From Gardnerella leopoldii (GTDB lineage Bacteria; Actinomycetota; Actinomycetes; Actinomycetales; Bifidobacteriaceae), in NCBI RefSeq assembly GCF_003293675.1, contig NZ_CP029984.1:62001-126000 (forward strand): a stretch of 64,000 nt of DNA, written 5' to 3'. The notes beneath the pieces were generated by a model that was given only the letters and a program-made list of their open reading frames with translations, was not told the origin of the DNA and did no database searches. Within the stretch, counting starts at the first letter, position 1; every line of letters begins with the position of its first letter. Position numbers and translations under genes: made by a program. Of the stretch, positions 1-8,905 are shown one piece after another.

Positions 1-544
1 AATCAACCACGAAGTTGTTCTCGTCGGTGCGCACTTCCTTGCCGTCTGCATCAAGACGCAAAACTGGCTTATATCCGCGCTTTTCGAACTTACGAATCAC
101 CTGCGCGGAGCCAAACGGAATCACCTCAACAGGAAGTGGGAACTTGCCAATCGTGTCGACTACTTTGCTTGCGTCAACAATCCACACAATGCGGTCGGAA
201 TTAATAGCTACAATCTTTTCCCAAAGAAGAGCTGCGCCGCCGCCTTTAATTCCGTTGAAATTCTTGTCAACTTCGTCAGAACCATCGATTGTAACGTCAA
301 TGTGATCCACTTCGTTAATGTCGAGAATCTTAATGCCGTAGCCCTCTGCCTGCTCTTGTGTGCGACGAGAAGTGGTGACTCCTGTGAAGCTCAAGCCTTC
401 TTCCTTAACTCTGCGGCCAAGCTCGTCAACTAAGAAACGCACTGTAGAGCCGGTGCCAAGACCAACCATCATTCCATTCTTTACAATCTTTGCGGCTTCA
501 ATGCCTGCTGCTTTTTTAAGCGCATCTTGTTGTGCTTTATCCAT
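1..544 (-). CDS. rpiA: Ribose-5-phosphate isomerase A (3' end outside window)
   Basis: Interconverts ribose 5-phosphate and ribulose 5-phosphate in the pentose phosphate branch, which feeds the bifid shunt and nucleotide synthesis. The visible 181 codons contain the phosphate-binding GTGSTVRF segment, the DGSDEVD motif with its catalytic acidic residues and the KGGGAALL segment, all diagnostic of RpiA. About 50 C-terminal residues of a family of roughly 230 lie beyond the window edge. The ATG is preceded by a weak GCAGGG ribosome-binding site. It is the last minus-strand gene on the left, with a gene-poor gap upstream. Confidence 0.95.
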   Translation of the reverse strand, partial: MDKAQQDALKKAAGIEAAKIVKNGMMVGLGTGSTVRFLVDELGRRVKEEGLSFTGVTTSRRTQEQAEGYGIKILDINEVDHIDVTIDGSDEVDKNFNGIKGGGAALLWEKIVAINSDRIVWIVDASKVVDTIGKFPLPVEVIPFGSAQVIRKFEKRGYKPVLRLDADGKEVRTDENNFVVD

Positions 545-905
545 TATCCCTGCTTTCTTGTTTTTGTTATTCCCGAGTTCGCCGATGAACTTCCATCGCT
601 ATTTGCGGGAGAGGCTTTGTGTTTTTATGCGTGCCTCATTTTCGTACATTTCCATATTAACCTTTGCCAAGATTTTTAGGGCTATGTGCATCTTAGTTGC
701 GTCGTCATTCATTCACGGGATATTCGTGTGGTAGAGATTTGAGATTTTTCGCACTGATTGGATGCTTGCATGTTTATGAAGTTTTGCAGTTGCGCTCTGC
801 CGACGTTGAGTATTTATTGCTTAGAGAACACTAGCGTCATTGTTACTGCATGCGTCACGCCAGGCACTCCTACCACACCACAGAACACTAGCGGTTTTAC
901 TAGTA

Positions 906-925
906 GTGAGGGGTGGGTGTTGCTT
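906..925 (+). repeat. Copy of dispersed GTGAGGGGTGGGTGTT repeat
   Basis: Twenty bases related to copies at 1066-1092 (inverted) and 47782-47808. All share GTGAG-NN-GTGGGTGTT-N-CTT. Function unknown. Confidence 0.5.
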
Positions 926-1065
926 GGTCGAGCAATATAAAAGCGGAACGATAGTAATAATCGTGATGATGAATACTATTTTTGCAGAGAAAGTAAGTAA
1001 AAAACTAAACTTAACTACGCAACCGCTAAGTCTAAGTAAGGTATAAGAGCGGAGCGCTGCGAGAC

Positions 1066-1092
1066 AAGTAACACCCACTACTCACAGCCACA
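1066..1092 (-). repeat. Copy of dispersed GTGGGTGTTACTT repeat
   Basis: On the minus strand this 27-mer matches the copy at 47782-47808 at 25 of 27 positions, differing only by TA in place of GG in the middle. It lies just downstream of the RNase HI stop codon. Function unknown. Confidence 0.55.
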
Positions 1093-1141
1093 TATAGAAA
1101 TCCGCCAGCCAAACACCACACTAAACGAATTGCAAAAATAG

Positions 1142-2224
1142 CTATGAAAGGTAGAAGGCAGTTGGAGATAAATGCAAGGTGCCGTCGGGTTCTACGTAGC
1201 CGCTTACGTTGATTGTGCCGGAAATAAAACGCGCCTCGCCGTTAAAGCTTGGGCTTGTGTTTGGTGGTGGAGTAAATTGTAATACGCCAGAAACACTTAA
1301 TCCTTGAACAGCTTTAGATGTAGTTTGCGTAACATTTTGCTCTGTTTTTGGAACTTCTTGAACAATAGTTATAGCGTCTTGCTGGTGCATATCTTGTTTA
1401 TTTTCTATTGATAGTGCATCTTTTTCGCTATTTTCTAACGTTTCACGCTTTGTTTCACGCGCTTGTTTACATATTTCTTCTTGCGCTTGTTTAGGCTTTG
1501 TTTCACATGCTGCTTCTTGCGTTTGTTCGCGCGCTGATTCATTTGCAGATTCAGTTAGATCACTAGCGTTTTTACTATTTTGTGCAGAAAAATCAGGATT
1601 AATATCTTCACCAACTGTGCGTTCAAGATGATATTCTGCATTGGAAATTTTGCCATCTAAAAGCATTTTCGCATCACTTGGCACATTCGTACCTTTTGCA
1701 TATTCAGAAGCAAGAAGCGACTTCCAGCCTTCTAAAGGCAAGTATCCGTCCTTCAAACCATTTCGGCAATCTTCCGCATATCCGCGCGCTAGTGTATCAA
1801 CTTTTTCGTTTCCTTCGTTTCCTGCGTGACCCTTAACCCACACGAATTTTACGGCGCCTTCGCGCTTAGTAATTTCCGCGTCGATTGCTCGAATCAGCTC
1901 GGCATTTTTAACAGGTTCATTTTTAGAGTTTTTCCAACCGTTCTTTTTCCATCCGTGAATCCACGTAGTTGCGCAGTTTATAGCGTATTGTGAATCACTT
2001 TCGATTGTGAGCGGCTCACTTCCAGGATGTGCTCGTAAAGCTTCCAAAACTGCGCATAATTCGCCAATTTGATTTGTGCCATTAGTTGCGCCTCCAGCAT
2101 CTGCATTGCCTGTGTGATGGTGTTCGTTAGAGCTACCAGACTCGTCAATGTGATCTGCCCACGCCCAACCCATTGAACCGTTTGGGTTTCCGAGCGCGGA
2201 ACCATCTGTCGAAACAACAATCAT
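1142..2224 (-). CDS. rnhA: Ribonuclease HI with long C-terminal extension
   Basis: Cleaves the RNA strand of RNA-DNA hybrids. Residues 1-150 form the RNase H domain, with the acidic set D7 (STDGSALG), E55 (GELCAVLEAL), D77 (IESDSQY) and D143 (KVDTLA) plus H133. The protein is 360 residues against about 150 for the minimal enzyme. Residues 155-310 are Gln/Glu/Thr-rich and probably disordered, and the last 50 form a Pro/Gly-containing segment I do not recognise. The start at 2224 was preferred to an ATG 16 codons upstream because GAAAGG lies 7 bases before it and the family begins there. A type 2 enzyme, rnhB, is at 62225. Confidence 0.93.
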   Translation of the reverse strand: MIVVSTDGSALGNPNGSMGWAWADHIDESGSSNEHHHTGNADAGGATNGTNQIGELCAVLEALRAHPGSEPLTIESDSQYAINCATTWIHGWKKNGWKNSKNEPVKNAELIRAIDAEITKREGAVKFVWVKGHAGNEGNEKVDTLARGYAEDCRNGLKDGYLPLEGWKSLLASEYAKGTNVPSDAKMLLDGKISNAEYHLERTVGEDINPDFSAQNSKNASDLTESANESAREQTQEAACETKPKQAQEEICKQARETKRETLENSEKDALSIENKQDMHQQDAITIVQEVPKTEQNVTQTTSKAVQGLSVSGVLQFTPPPNTSPSFNGEARFISGTINVSGYVEPDGTLHLSPTAFYLS

Positions 2225-2306
2225 GACAAAACCTTTCAAAAATGCGCCGGCTGCAGATTGCAACCAGCGCAATTAGTAGATTCTTTATTTACGCAAGATT
2301 ATTACG

Positions 2307-3980
2307 TTACGCTAAAGCCTTGTCGACTACAGCAGTAGCTTCCTCAAGCACCTTGTCAAGTGCTTCTGGAGAAACGAAGGATTCTGCGTAAACCTTGTAA
2401 ATATTCTCGGTACCAGATGGGCGAGCAGCGAACCAGTTGTTCTTAGTCGTCACCTTCAAGCCACCAATCTTTGCGCCGTTTCCAGGAGCTTCCGTAAGCT
2501 TTGCGGTAATATCCTCACCAGCAAGCTTAGTTGCTTCAACGTCGTCGCCGCTCAAAGCTGCAAACTTCTGCTTTTGCTCAAGTGTGGTTGGGGTATCGAC
2601 GCGCTTATACCAGCTTTCGCCAAAACGAGCTACCTGATCCTGGTGAAGCTGAGCTGGGTTCTTGCCAGTCTTTGCAGTAATTTCCGCAGCGAGCAAATCA
2701 GGAATCAAGCCATCCTTATCGGTGGTCCACACGCGACCATCTTTGCGCAAGAAGCTCATGCCGGAGCTTTCCTCGCCGCCGAAAGCAACTTCGCCGCTAA
2801 AGAGTGGGTCAACGAACCACTTGAATCCAACTGGAACTTCCACAAGCTTTGCGTTAATAGAAGCAGCCACGCGGTCGATCAAGGAAGAAGACACAAGCGT
2901 CTTGCCGATAGCAGTATTCTTTGGCCAATCCGGGCGAGCACCGCCGAACAAGTACTCCACGCACACCGCGATGTAATGGTTCGGGTTCATAACGCCCCAG
3001 TTCGGGCACACAATACCGTGGCGGTCAGCATCTGGATCGGTGCCGCCAACCAAATCGTACTTATCCCAAGCGCCAGCGTTAAGCTGATCAACTAAGCCCT
3101 TCATTGCGTAAGGAGAGCTTGGATCCATACGAATCTTGCCATCGTGGTCAATAGTCATGAATCGCCAAGTTGGGTCAACTTCTGGACGCACAACGCCAAT
3201 GTTCAAACCGTACTTTTCGTTCATAAGTGGCCAGTAGTTTACGCTTGCGCCGCCGAGTGGGTCAATTCCCAAACGCACGCCGCTAGAGCGAATCACATCG
3301 AAATCGATTACATTAGCCAAATCGCTAACGTAGTGTTCGCGGTAATCGAAGCCTTCAACCAAATCAGACTTGATTGCTTCCTCGAAAGGTACGCGCTTTA
3401 CGGACTTGTAATTGTCGAGCAATTCGTTTGCGCGAGCTGCAATTGCGTTAGTTACTTCCGCAGGTGCAGGGCCGCCTGTTACAGGATCGTACTTAAAACC
3501 ACCGTCGGTTGGTGGGTTGTGTGAAGGAGTGACGACAATGCCGTCAGCCAAGCCGTTGCCGCTAAAACGCTGAGTGCCGTCGGCTGCGCGATTATGAGTC
3601 AAAATAGCCTGAGAAACAACAGGAGTTGGCACGAAGTCGCCGCGAGAATCCACGCGAACGTGAACTCCGTTAGCAACCAAAACCTCAATAGCGGTTTTTT
3701 GAGCAGGCTCAGAAAGAGCGTGCGTATCGCGACCAATATAAAGAGGACCAGTTACGCCAGCTTTCTTGCGATATTCAGCAATAGCTTGCGTAATTGCCAC
3801 AATATGAGCTTCGTTAAACGAAGTTTTCAAAGCAGAACCACGGTGACCGGACGTGCCGAAAATCACGCGCTGTTCTGGAATGTTGGAATTTGGAACTTCA
3901 TCATAGTAAGCGCCAACCAAAGCGTCGACGTCGACTAGATCTTCTGGGGTGGCGGGCATTCCCGCATTTTTTGCTACCAT
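2307..3980 (-). CDS. pgm: Phosphoglucomutase, alpha-D-glucose specific
   Basis: Interconverts glucose 1-phosphate and glucose 6-phosphate, linking glycogen and cell-surface sugar synthesis to central metabolism. The 557 residues match the family's usual length of about 550. Visible motifs in order are the active-site loop TPSHNPP with phospho-serine S153, the metal-binding GGTDPDADRHG loop, the sugar-binding GGEESSG loop, and RPSGTENIYKVYAES for phosphate binding near the C-terminus. There is no strong ribosome-binding site before the ATG. It stands between RNase HI and a lipid kinase on the same strand. Confidence 0.96.
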   Translation of the reverse strand: MVAKNAGMPATPEDLVDVDALVGAYYDEVPNSNIPEQRVIFGTSGHRGSALKTSFNEAHIVAITQAIAEYRKKAGVTGPLYIGRDTHALSEPAQKTAIEVLVANGVHVRVDSRGDFVPTPVVSQAILTHNRAADGTQRFSGNGLADGIVVTPSHNPPTDGGFKYDPVTGGPAPAEVTNAIAARANELLDNYKSVKRVPFEEAIKSDLVEGFDYREHYVSDLANVIDFDVIRSSGVRLGIDPLGGASVNYWPLMNEKYGLNIGVVRPEVDPTWRFMTIDHDGKIRMDPSSPYAMKGLVDQLNAGAWDKYDLVGGTDPDADRHGIVCPNWGVMNPNHYIAVCVEYLFGGARPDWPKNTAIGKTLVSSSLIDRVAASINAKLVEVPVGFKWFVDPLFSGEVAFGGEESSGMSFLRKDGRVWTTDKDGLIPDLLAAEITAKTGKNPAQLHQDQVARFGESWYKRVDTPTTLEQKQKFAALSGDDVEATKLAGEDITAKLTEAPGNGAKIGGLKVTTKNNWFAARPSGTENIYKVYAESFVSPEALDKVLEEATAVVDKALA

Positions 3981-4010
3981 AATTTTTTATTTTGCCACAG
4001 CGCTTGTATT

Positions 4011-5102
4011 TTATTTATTTTCTGGCACTCTTACGCACAATGCTTGCTTGTCAACAGTGAAGCGCAAATGTTTCGTATATCCCAAAATGTCGCCGTCTAC
4101 TTGCACTGGAGCAGATTTTTCTAATTGCACTTCTGCGCTAAAACCTTGCGTTTGGTCAATTCTCGAGCCTGCAGAAAGCGAATCCTGCTGGAGTGCGCGC
4201 CCTGTTAGCGTTTGGTGTATTACTCCTCGGAACAAATTAGCCCAACCAATTAAACCGCCAGAAGTGTCAATAATCTCAAAATCAAGCACACCATCGTCGT
4301 ATGCTGCTTCTGGCATAAGCGAAAACATAGGAATTTGACCGCAATTTCCAGCCATAAGTGTGCGGAAAGTCAATCCTTTTAGCACACTTTCGTCGCCATT
4401 TGAACGCTGTAAGGTAACGGTTGCGCGATATTTTGGCATAAACAAATGCTTTACACCAGAGACAAAATAAGCAAGCCAACTAATATTCTTTTTTAAGTTT
4501 GGATCAGTGTCGTCAATCATTAACGCGTCAAAACCAATGCCTGCAATAATTAAGAATGCGTGTCCATGATCTTCTTCTGGATTGTCGAGAATCGTTACGC
4601 GCCCAACGTCAACCTGCCTAGAACCGTGAGAAGTTGCAACACGCAACGCAGCATCCACGTCGTTTACTGGAATTCCCATATTTCTAGCAAAAAGATTGCC
4701 AGTTCCAATAGGAATAATTCCCATCGCATGACCTTTACCGCTTACTGCGCTCGCAACAGTACGAACCGTGCCATCTCCGCCGACTGCTACTACTACATTA
4801 GCTCCATTTGAAAGTGCTTCTAAAGCGCATTCGCGTCCATCTTTATCTAACTGTGTATCAATAATTTCGTAGGTTAAATTGCGTTCTTTGCAATAATTTT
4901 TAATACTTTCGCGATACGATTCCGCTTGTGGTTTTGAAGGATTAAGTATGAATGCGTAATGCACTGAGTCGCCGTGTCGTTGAGCAAGTTTTTCTGCCAA
5001 ATGATGACGTTTTAAAGCGCGCGAAACAATCATGATGACGAATGGTGCGAGTACAAGCGCGAATACAATCATCATAAGAGCAATAGTCGCTTGAATAGGC
5101 AT
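4011..5102 (-). CDS. Diacylglycerol kinase-family lipid kinase (DagK/YegS type)
   Basis: Membrane-associated ATP-dependent kinase of the DagK/LCB5 fold, expected to phosphorylate diacylglycerol or another lipid alcohol. An N-terminal hydrophobic segment (about residues 5-25) precedes the catalytic domain, which has the nucleotide-binding GGDGTVRTVA motif and the GTGNLFARN motif. Two in-frame ATGs are possible. The one at 5102 lies 10 bases after AGGAGG, whereas the one at 5111 almost touches it, so 5102 was chosen. Substrate cannot be told from sequence. Confidence 0.85.
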   Translation of the reverse strand: MPIQATIALMMIVFALVLAPFVIMIVSRALKRHHLAEKLAQRHGDSVHYAFILNPSKPQAESYRESIKNYCKERNLTYEIIDTQLDKDGRECALEALSNGANVVVAVGGDGTVRTVASAVSGKGHAMGIIPIGTGNLFARNMGIPVNDVDAALRVATSHGSRQVDVGRVTILDNPEEDHGHAFLIIAGIGFDALMIDDTDPNLKKNISWLAYFVSGVKHLFMPKYRATVTLQRSNGDESVLKGLTFRTLMAGNCGQIPMFSLMPEAAYDDGVLDFEIIDTSGGLIGWANLFRGVIHQTLTGRALQQDSLSAGSRIDQTQGFSAEVQLEKSAPVQVDGDILGYTKHLRFTVDKQALCVRVPENK

Positions 5103-5111
5103 AGTTGGCAT

Positions 5112-5493
5112 ACCTCCTATTCTTGCACATTATTTTTTCTACAATACTAAATTTTGCGGCATATTGCGAATATTTACGTTTTTTACACATTTGTGTAGTA
5201 TTTATTGTTTTTATAAATATCGTTTATTGCTTGTATTAGATATTTATTAGTTACTCATTAGGTGTCGGCTAGTTGCTAGTTAATTGTGCATTTTGCTGCT
5301 TTTGCTTGTTCTTTGCTCGTTTTTTAACGTGTATTATTCGCATTAATTCTGTACTAAATATTTAGCTAGTTATATAGCTAGTTATGTAACCAGTTATGCT
5401 CTCATGTTTCGCTAATACTAATTTCGTGCGTCGCTAGTGGTAAACTGTGCAAGCGTGTCTGTCGCATACAATTATTGAGCAGAGGTTTTGAAT
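5112..5493. promoter_or_regulatory. AT-rich divergent promoter region
   Basis: About 380 bases between the lipid kinase (minus) and the L,D-transpeptidase (plus) with no gene. It is very AT-rich and contains imperfect short repeats of TAGCTAGTTAT around 5362-5400 and GCTAGTT around 5268-5280. Promoters for both genes must lie here, but no single -35/-10 pair stands out. Confidence 0.4.
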
Positions 5494-7311
5494 ATGGCTG
5501 AATTACAGCAAAATTTTGAGGGAGATGAATCCTTCAATATTACATCTAGTAATATGCCTGATGATGCTAGTGACGATACTGTTGCTTTTATGCAGGTTCC
5601 TCAAAGTCATGTAGAAGATCAAATGGCTGATAATTCTGTTAATTATGAGGGAACTCTTGCTGATAATTTAGGCGAAGTCGCCGATGAAGAAGATACTTCT
5701 GGAGACATTGTTGACGATATCGTTGAAGATATTGCCGGTAATAAGAAGAATGTGTTTGGCAATAATGCTACATCTTATGGCATGTATGCAAATGCAACTC
5801 CTGCCGATTCAACTGCAACCGATTCATTTAGAGTAGTAGAGCCGAAAGCAAAGAAACATCGTGCGAACCGTTCCGCATTGGCGTTGATGTATTCGCTTCT
5901 TATTTTTGTTATTTTGTTAGCTGCAGCATTTTTTGCACTTCATTTGTATTTCAACAATCGAGTTGCTCCAGGTGTTGATTTTGGTGATGCTTCTATTACG
6001 CGCAATCTCACTGGCTATCAGGAAGATTCTGTAAGCAAGACTGTTCAGAATGCTGTGGATCATAGCGAATTAGTAATTAGTGACGATCAAGGCAATAGTG
6101 TTGATGCAGATTTGAGTCAACTTGGTGTCAAGATTGATAAGAACGCAACTGTAAAAGCTATTATGAATGCTAAGCGAGATAATTTATTTACTCGTATTAT
6201 GCCTTGGGTTCATCAAACCGTGAGCTTGAAAGCTGTACGTGATGATTCTGCTTTGGATTCGTACTTATTGCATAAGTTTATTCGTGAGAAGGATCGCGCT
6301 GTACCTTATAGTGCAGTTTTCGACAAGGATTCTGAATCTTACAAGGTAGAGGATGGTATACCTGGTCGCACTATAGAAACTATGTCTGTTCGTGAAGCAG
6401 TAAAAAAGTTAATTGCTCACCCTGGTAAAACAGTAAAAGTTTCTGTTACATCTCGACGCACTGACGCTCCTATTAAGCTTGATGCAGCGCAGAAACTTGT
6501 AGATGATTTAAATAAACTTCTTGAGAAAAAAATCACGTTTAATAACGGTGACGGTAAAGATTTTACGGTTCCAAAAGAAGCGATTGCGTCTTGGATCAGT
6601 ATAAAAGCAGATACGACTCGCCGTAAGCTTTCTTACACAATTGATGCAGATAAAGCAGATTATTATTTGTCTCAAGTTCTTCCAAAAGAGCTTAATCAGC
6701 AAAAGATTAATCAGGAAGATGCAGTCAATAAAGAAGGCAAGTTTATTTTCACAACACTTAAAGGTTCTAATGGTGTTGAAATTAGCTATTCCGATAGTAT
6801 TGCGAAAAAGGCTGTAGAATCTTTGCGCAATGGCAATGATTTCAAGATGTCTGTTCCTTCAAAAATCACTAAGTTTACCGTTGAAAAGAAGCTTGTTGAA
6901 ATGCGCATTGTTGTTGACAAAACAACCCAAACGGCTTCTGTTTATAGGAATGATGAACTTGTAAAAACATTCCCTGTTTGCACAGGTAAGCGCGGTGCCG
7001 ATGATTCAGCTTCTGGTACATTCTTTATTTACTTGCGTTATGCTTCACAAGATATGCGCGGTAGGAATGGCGATGGCTCTCCTTACTTCTCTCCTGGAGT
7101 GCGTTGGGTTAGCTATTACCATGGTGGAGAAGGTTTCCACACTGCTTCTTGGAATTATAAGGGTATTGCAACTGGCGATGCTGCAAATCACGGCTCTCAT
7201 GGTTGCATAAACATGTATGAGCAGGATGCTCGCTGGATTTTTGAAAATTGCCCACGTGGCACTATTGTGCAAATTGTTGGCACGACTCCGGATGGTCCGG
7301 TACGCGAATGA
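5494..7311 (+). CDS. L,D-transpeptidase with YkuD domain, membrane-anchored
   Basis: Forms 3-3 cross-links in peptidoglycan or attaches proteins to it. An acidic N-terminal cytoplasmic region (1-125) is followed by one membrane segment (about 130-155), a peptidoglycan-binding-type region, and a C-terminal YkuD catalytic domain. The latter has HGSHGCINM, whose nucleophile is C571. At 605 residues it is a long extracytoplasmic family member. The ATG at 5494 sits 8 bases after AGAGG and was preferred to a TTG at 5488. Its stop codon overlaps the start of the next gene, so the two are probably translationally coupled. Confidence 0.93.
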   Translation: MAELQQNFEGDESFNITSSNMPDDASDDTVAFMQVPQSHVEDQMADNSVNYEGTLADNLGEVADEEDTSGDIVDDIVEDIAGNKKNVFGNNATSYGMYANATPADSTATDSFRVVEPKAKKHRANRSALALMYSLLIFVILLAAAFFALHLYFNNRVAPGVDFGDASITRNLTGYQEDSVSKTVQNAVDHSELVISDDQGNSVDADLSQLGVKIDKNATVKAIMNAKRDNLFTRIMPWVHQTVSLKAVRDDSALDSYLLHKFIREKDRAVPYSAVFDKDSESYKVEDGIPGRTIETMSVREAVKKLIAHPGKTVKVSVTSRRTDAPIKLDAAQKLVDDLNKLLEKKITFNNGDGKDFTVPKEAIASWISIKADTTRRKLSYTIDADKADYYLSQVLPKELNQQKINQEDAVNKEGKFIFTTLKGSNGVEISYSDSIAKKAVESLRNGNDFKMSVPSKITKFTVEKKLVEMRIVVDKTTQTASVYRNDELVKTFPVCTGKRGADDSASGTFFIYLRYASQDMRGRNGDGSPYFSPGVRWVSYYHGGEGFHTASWNYKGIATGDAANHGSHGCINMYEQDARWIFENCPRGTIVQIVGTTPDGPVRE

Positions 7312-8792
7312 GCGAATCTGTGGGTAACTCACTTAACAAAGATGAACGCGCCGAAGGACTTTCGCTTTCTGCGCGTTCTAATCTTGAGTATGTGCAAAGC
7401 CCACAATCTACTCCGCAATTAGTGGCGTCTAGACGGATTAGCAGTGCGCCAATTCCTGTGCATGTTACGGCAACATTGTTTGACGCTCCTTCTAAAGCTG
7501 AGCGTATTGACAATAAGCCATTGCTTGTGCGTTTTGGTCGCAGGCTCGTTACATCTATTGTCGGCATGTGGATGCGTCTTGCTGGTCGTGTTGCACGTCG
7601 TTTTGGCTGGTTTCCAAGTGTTGAGCCATATATTGGGTATGGAACGCATAGATATGCTCGCTTGATTTGCAGAACTGTGTATGCTCCAAAGCTTGGTCAT
7701 CATTCTGCTCTAAAACGCGGAATTTATGCGATGCTTGTTGTTCCTGCTGTGCGTGTGCGCGTGGCTTTGTCTATTGACGGTATTCCTGTAGAAACAGCTC
7801 AAATTGGCGATTCTGAAATATACGATAAGCCTGAAGGTTCACGCGATGGTAGTGCAGAGTACTGTATTTCTGACCGTGCAGGGTATTTAGATTTAATTAC
7901 CGAACGCGCTTTAGAGCCTGGTCGTCACGTTGTTTCGTATTCTGTTAGTGACCGTGAGCCTGTAAAAGCGAGTTTATTTGCTATTGATGCAAATGTTCCT
8001 GTTGGTGTTATTTCGGACGTTGACGACACTATTATGGTTACTCAAGCGCCTTCGCCAATTCGCGCTGCTTATAATTTGCTTATTATGAATCCTGCTCATC
8101 GTTCGCCAGTTGCTGGAATGTCTGAGTTTTTCCAGTCTTTAGAGCGTTTGCGTGACGATATTCCATTTTTCTATCTTTCTACTTCTCCGTGGAATGTTGA
8201 GGCTTCAATTCGTCACTTTATTGATCGCGAAAAGTTTCCTGAGGGTCCTCTTCTTCTTCGTGATTTGGATCCGCGTCCTAAAACTTTTATTCCAAACGGA
8301 CCGCAGCATAAATTAGAATTTGCAACTCAACTTATGGATGATTTTCCTGGCATGCGTTTTGTGCTTATTGGCGATGATGGTCAAAAGGATCCTTTAACGT
8401 ATGCGAATATTATTCGTAAGCATCCAGGTCGTGTGCTTGCAGTAGGTATTAGGCAATTGCGTAAGCGTGCTACTGTTGAGGATTTTCGTCGTAAATTATC
8501 TCGTGATTTTGCTGTTGCTTTAAGTGCATCTAAACGTGCGTATGTTTTTTCGGATGCTCTTGATACTACGTGTGAAGATGCGCAAGAAATTCCTACTATG
8601 GCGATCGAAAAATTAAATAATGCTAACGAGTTTTCTGGTGATATTGATGATTTTGATGATGCTCAAATGCGCATAATTGAAGCAGAAGGTGCTGCTGGTA
8701 CTTTGCAAGGCGTGCCATTTTTTGCAGCTCCTCAAGGCAAAGATTTAGCTAAAGTAATGCTTCCGTTTATAGAGGAAGCGATTGCGAAATAG
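7308..8792 (+). CDS. App1-family phosphatase (DUF2183)
   Basis: HAD-like phosphatase of the App1 family, whose yeast member is a phosphatidate phosphatase. The ATG overlaps the TGA of the L,D-transpeptidase gene (ATGA), and no independent ribosome-binding site is seen. The 494-residue protein has an N-terminal beta-rich region, then the catalytic DxDxT motif in SDVDDTIMVTQAPS, followed by STSPWNVE and the GDDGQKDP segment, which fit HAD motifs 2 and 4. Coupling to a cell-wall enzyme and the nearby lipid kinase suggest an envelope role, but substrate is unknown. Confidence 0.82.
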   Translation: MSESVGNSLNKDERAEGLSLSARSNLEYVQSPQSTPQLVASRRISSAPIPVHVTATLFDAPSKAERIDNKPLLVRFGRRLVTSIVGMWMRLAGRVARRFGWFPSVEPYIGYGTHRYARLICRTVYAPKLGHHSALKRGIYAMLVVPAVRVRVALSIDGIPVETAQIGDSEIYDKPEGSRDGSAEYCISDRAGYLDLITERALEPGRHVVSYSVSDREPVKASLFAIDANVPVGVISDVDDTIMVTQAPSPIRAAYNLLIMNPAHRSPVAGMSEFFQSLERLRDDIPFFYLSTSPWNVEASIRHFIDREKFPEGPLLLRDLDPRPKTFIPNGPQHKLEFATQLMDDFPGMRFVLIGDDGQKDPLTYANIIRKHPGRVLAVGIRQLRKRATVEDFRRKLSRDFAVALSASKRAYVFSDALDTTCEDAQEIPTMAIEKLNNANEFSGDIDDFDDAQMRIIEAEGAAGTLQGVPFFAAPQGKDLAKVMLPFIEEAIAK

Positions 8793-8905
8793 TATAAAAT
8801 AATTGCAAAATAATTTTGTAATATTAAAGAATTGCAGAAAATATTTCGTTACTAATATATAAGAGCTGAAGAAAATACTTAATGAAAATTAAAAGAGGTG
8901 TAGCT

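Larger units (their letters stand above)
545..1141. other. Gene-poor gap between rpiA and the RNase HI gene
   Basis: I see no convincing gene here. The longest frames have no ribosome-binding site and no family resemblance. A 37-codon minus-strand frame near 600-715 lacks a Shine-Dalgarno sequence and was not called. The stretch holds two copies of a short repeat containing GTGGGTGTT (906-925 and 1066-1092) and a direct repeat GAACACTAGCG near 825 and 880. It must also contain the rpiA promoter, which I could not place. Confidence 0.5.

Noticed and set aside
600..715. 37-codon minus-strand ORF upstream of rpiA
   Set aside because: No ribosome-binding site and no similarity I recognise.
821..1078. 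85-codon minus-strand ORF in the gap after rpiA
   Set aside because: It is composed of a repeat copy and AT-rich DNA, lacks a ribosome-binding site, and has implausible composition.
2574..3524. Long plus-strand frames opposite pgm
   Set aside because: They are antisense shadows of a well-conserved enzyme.
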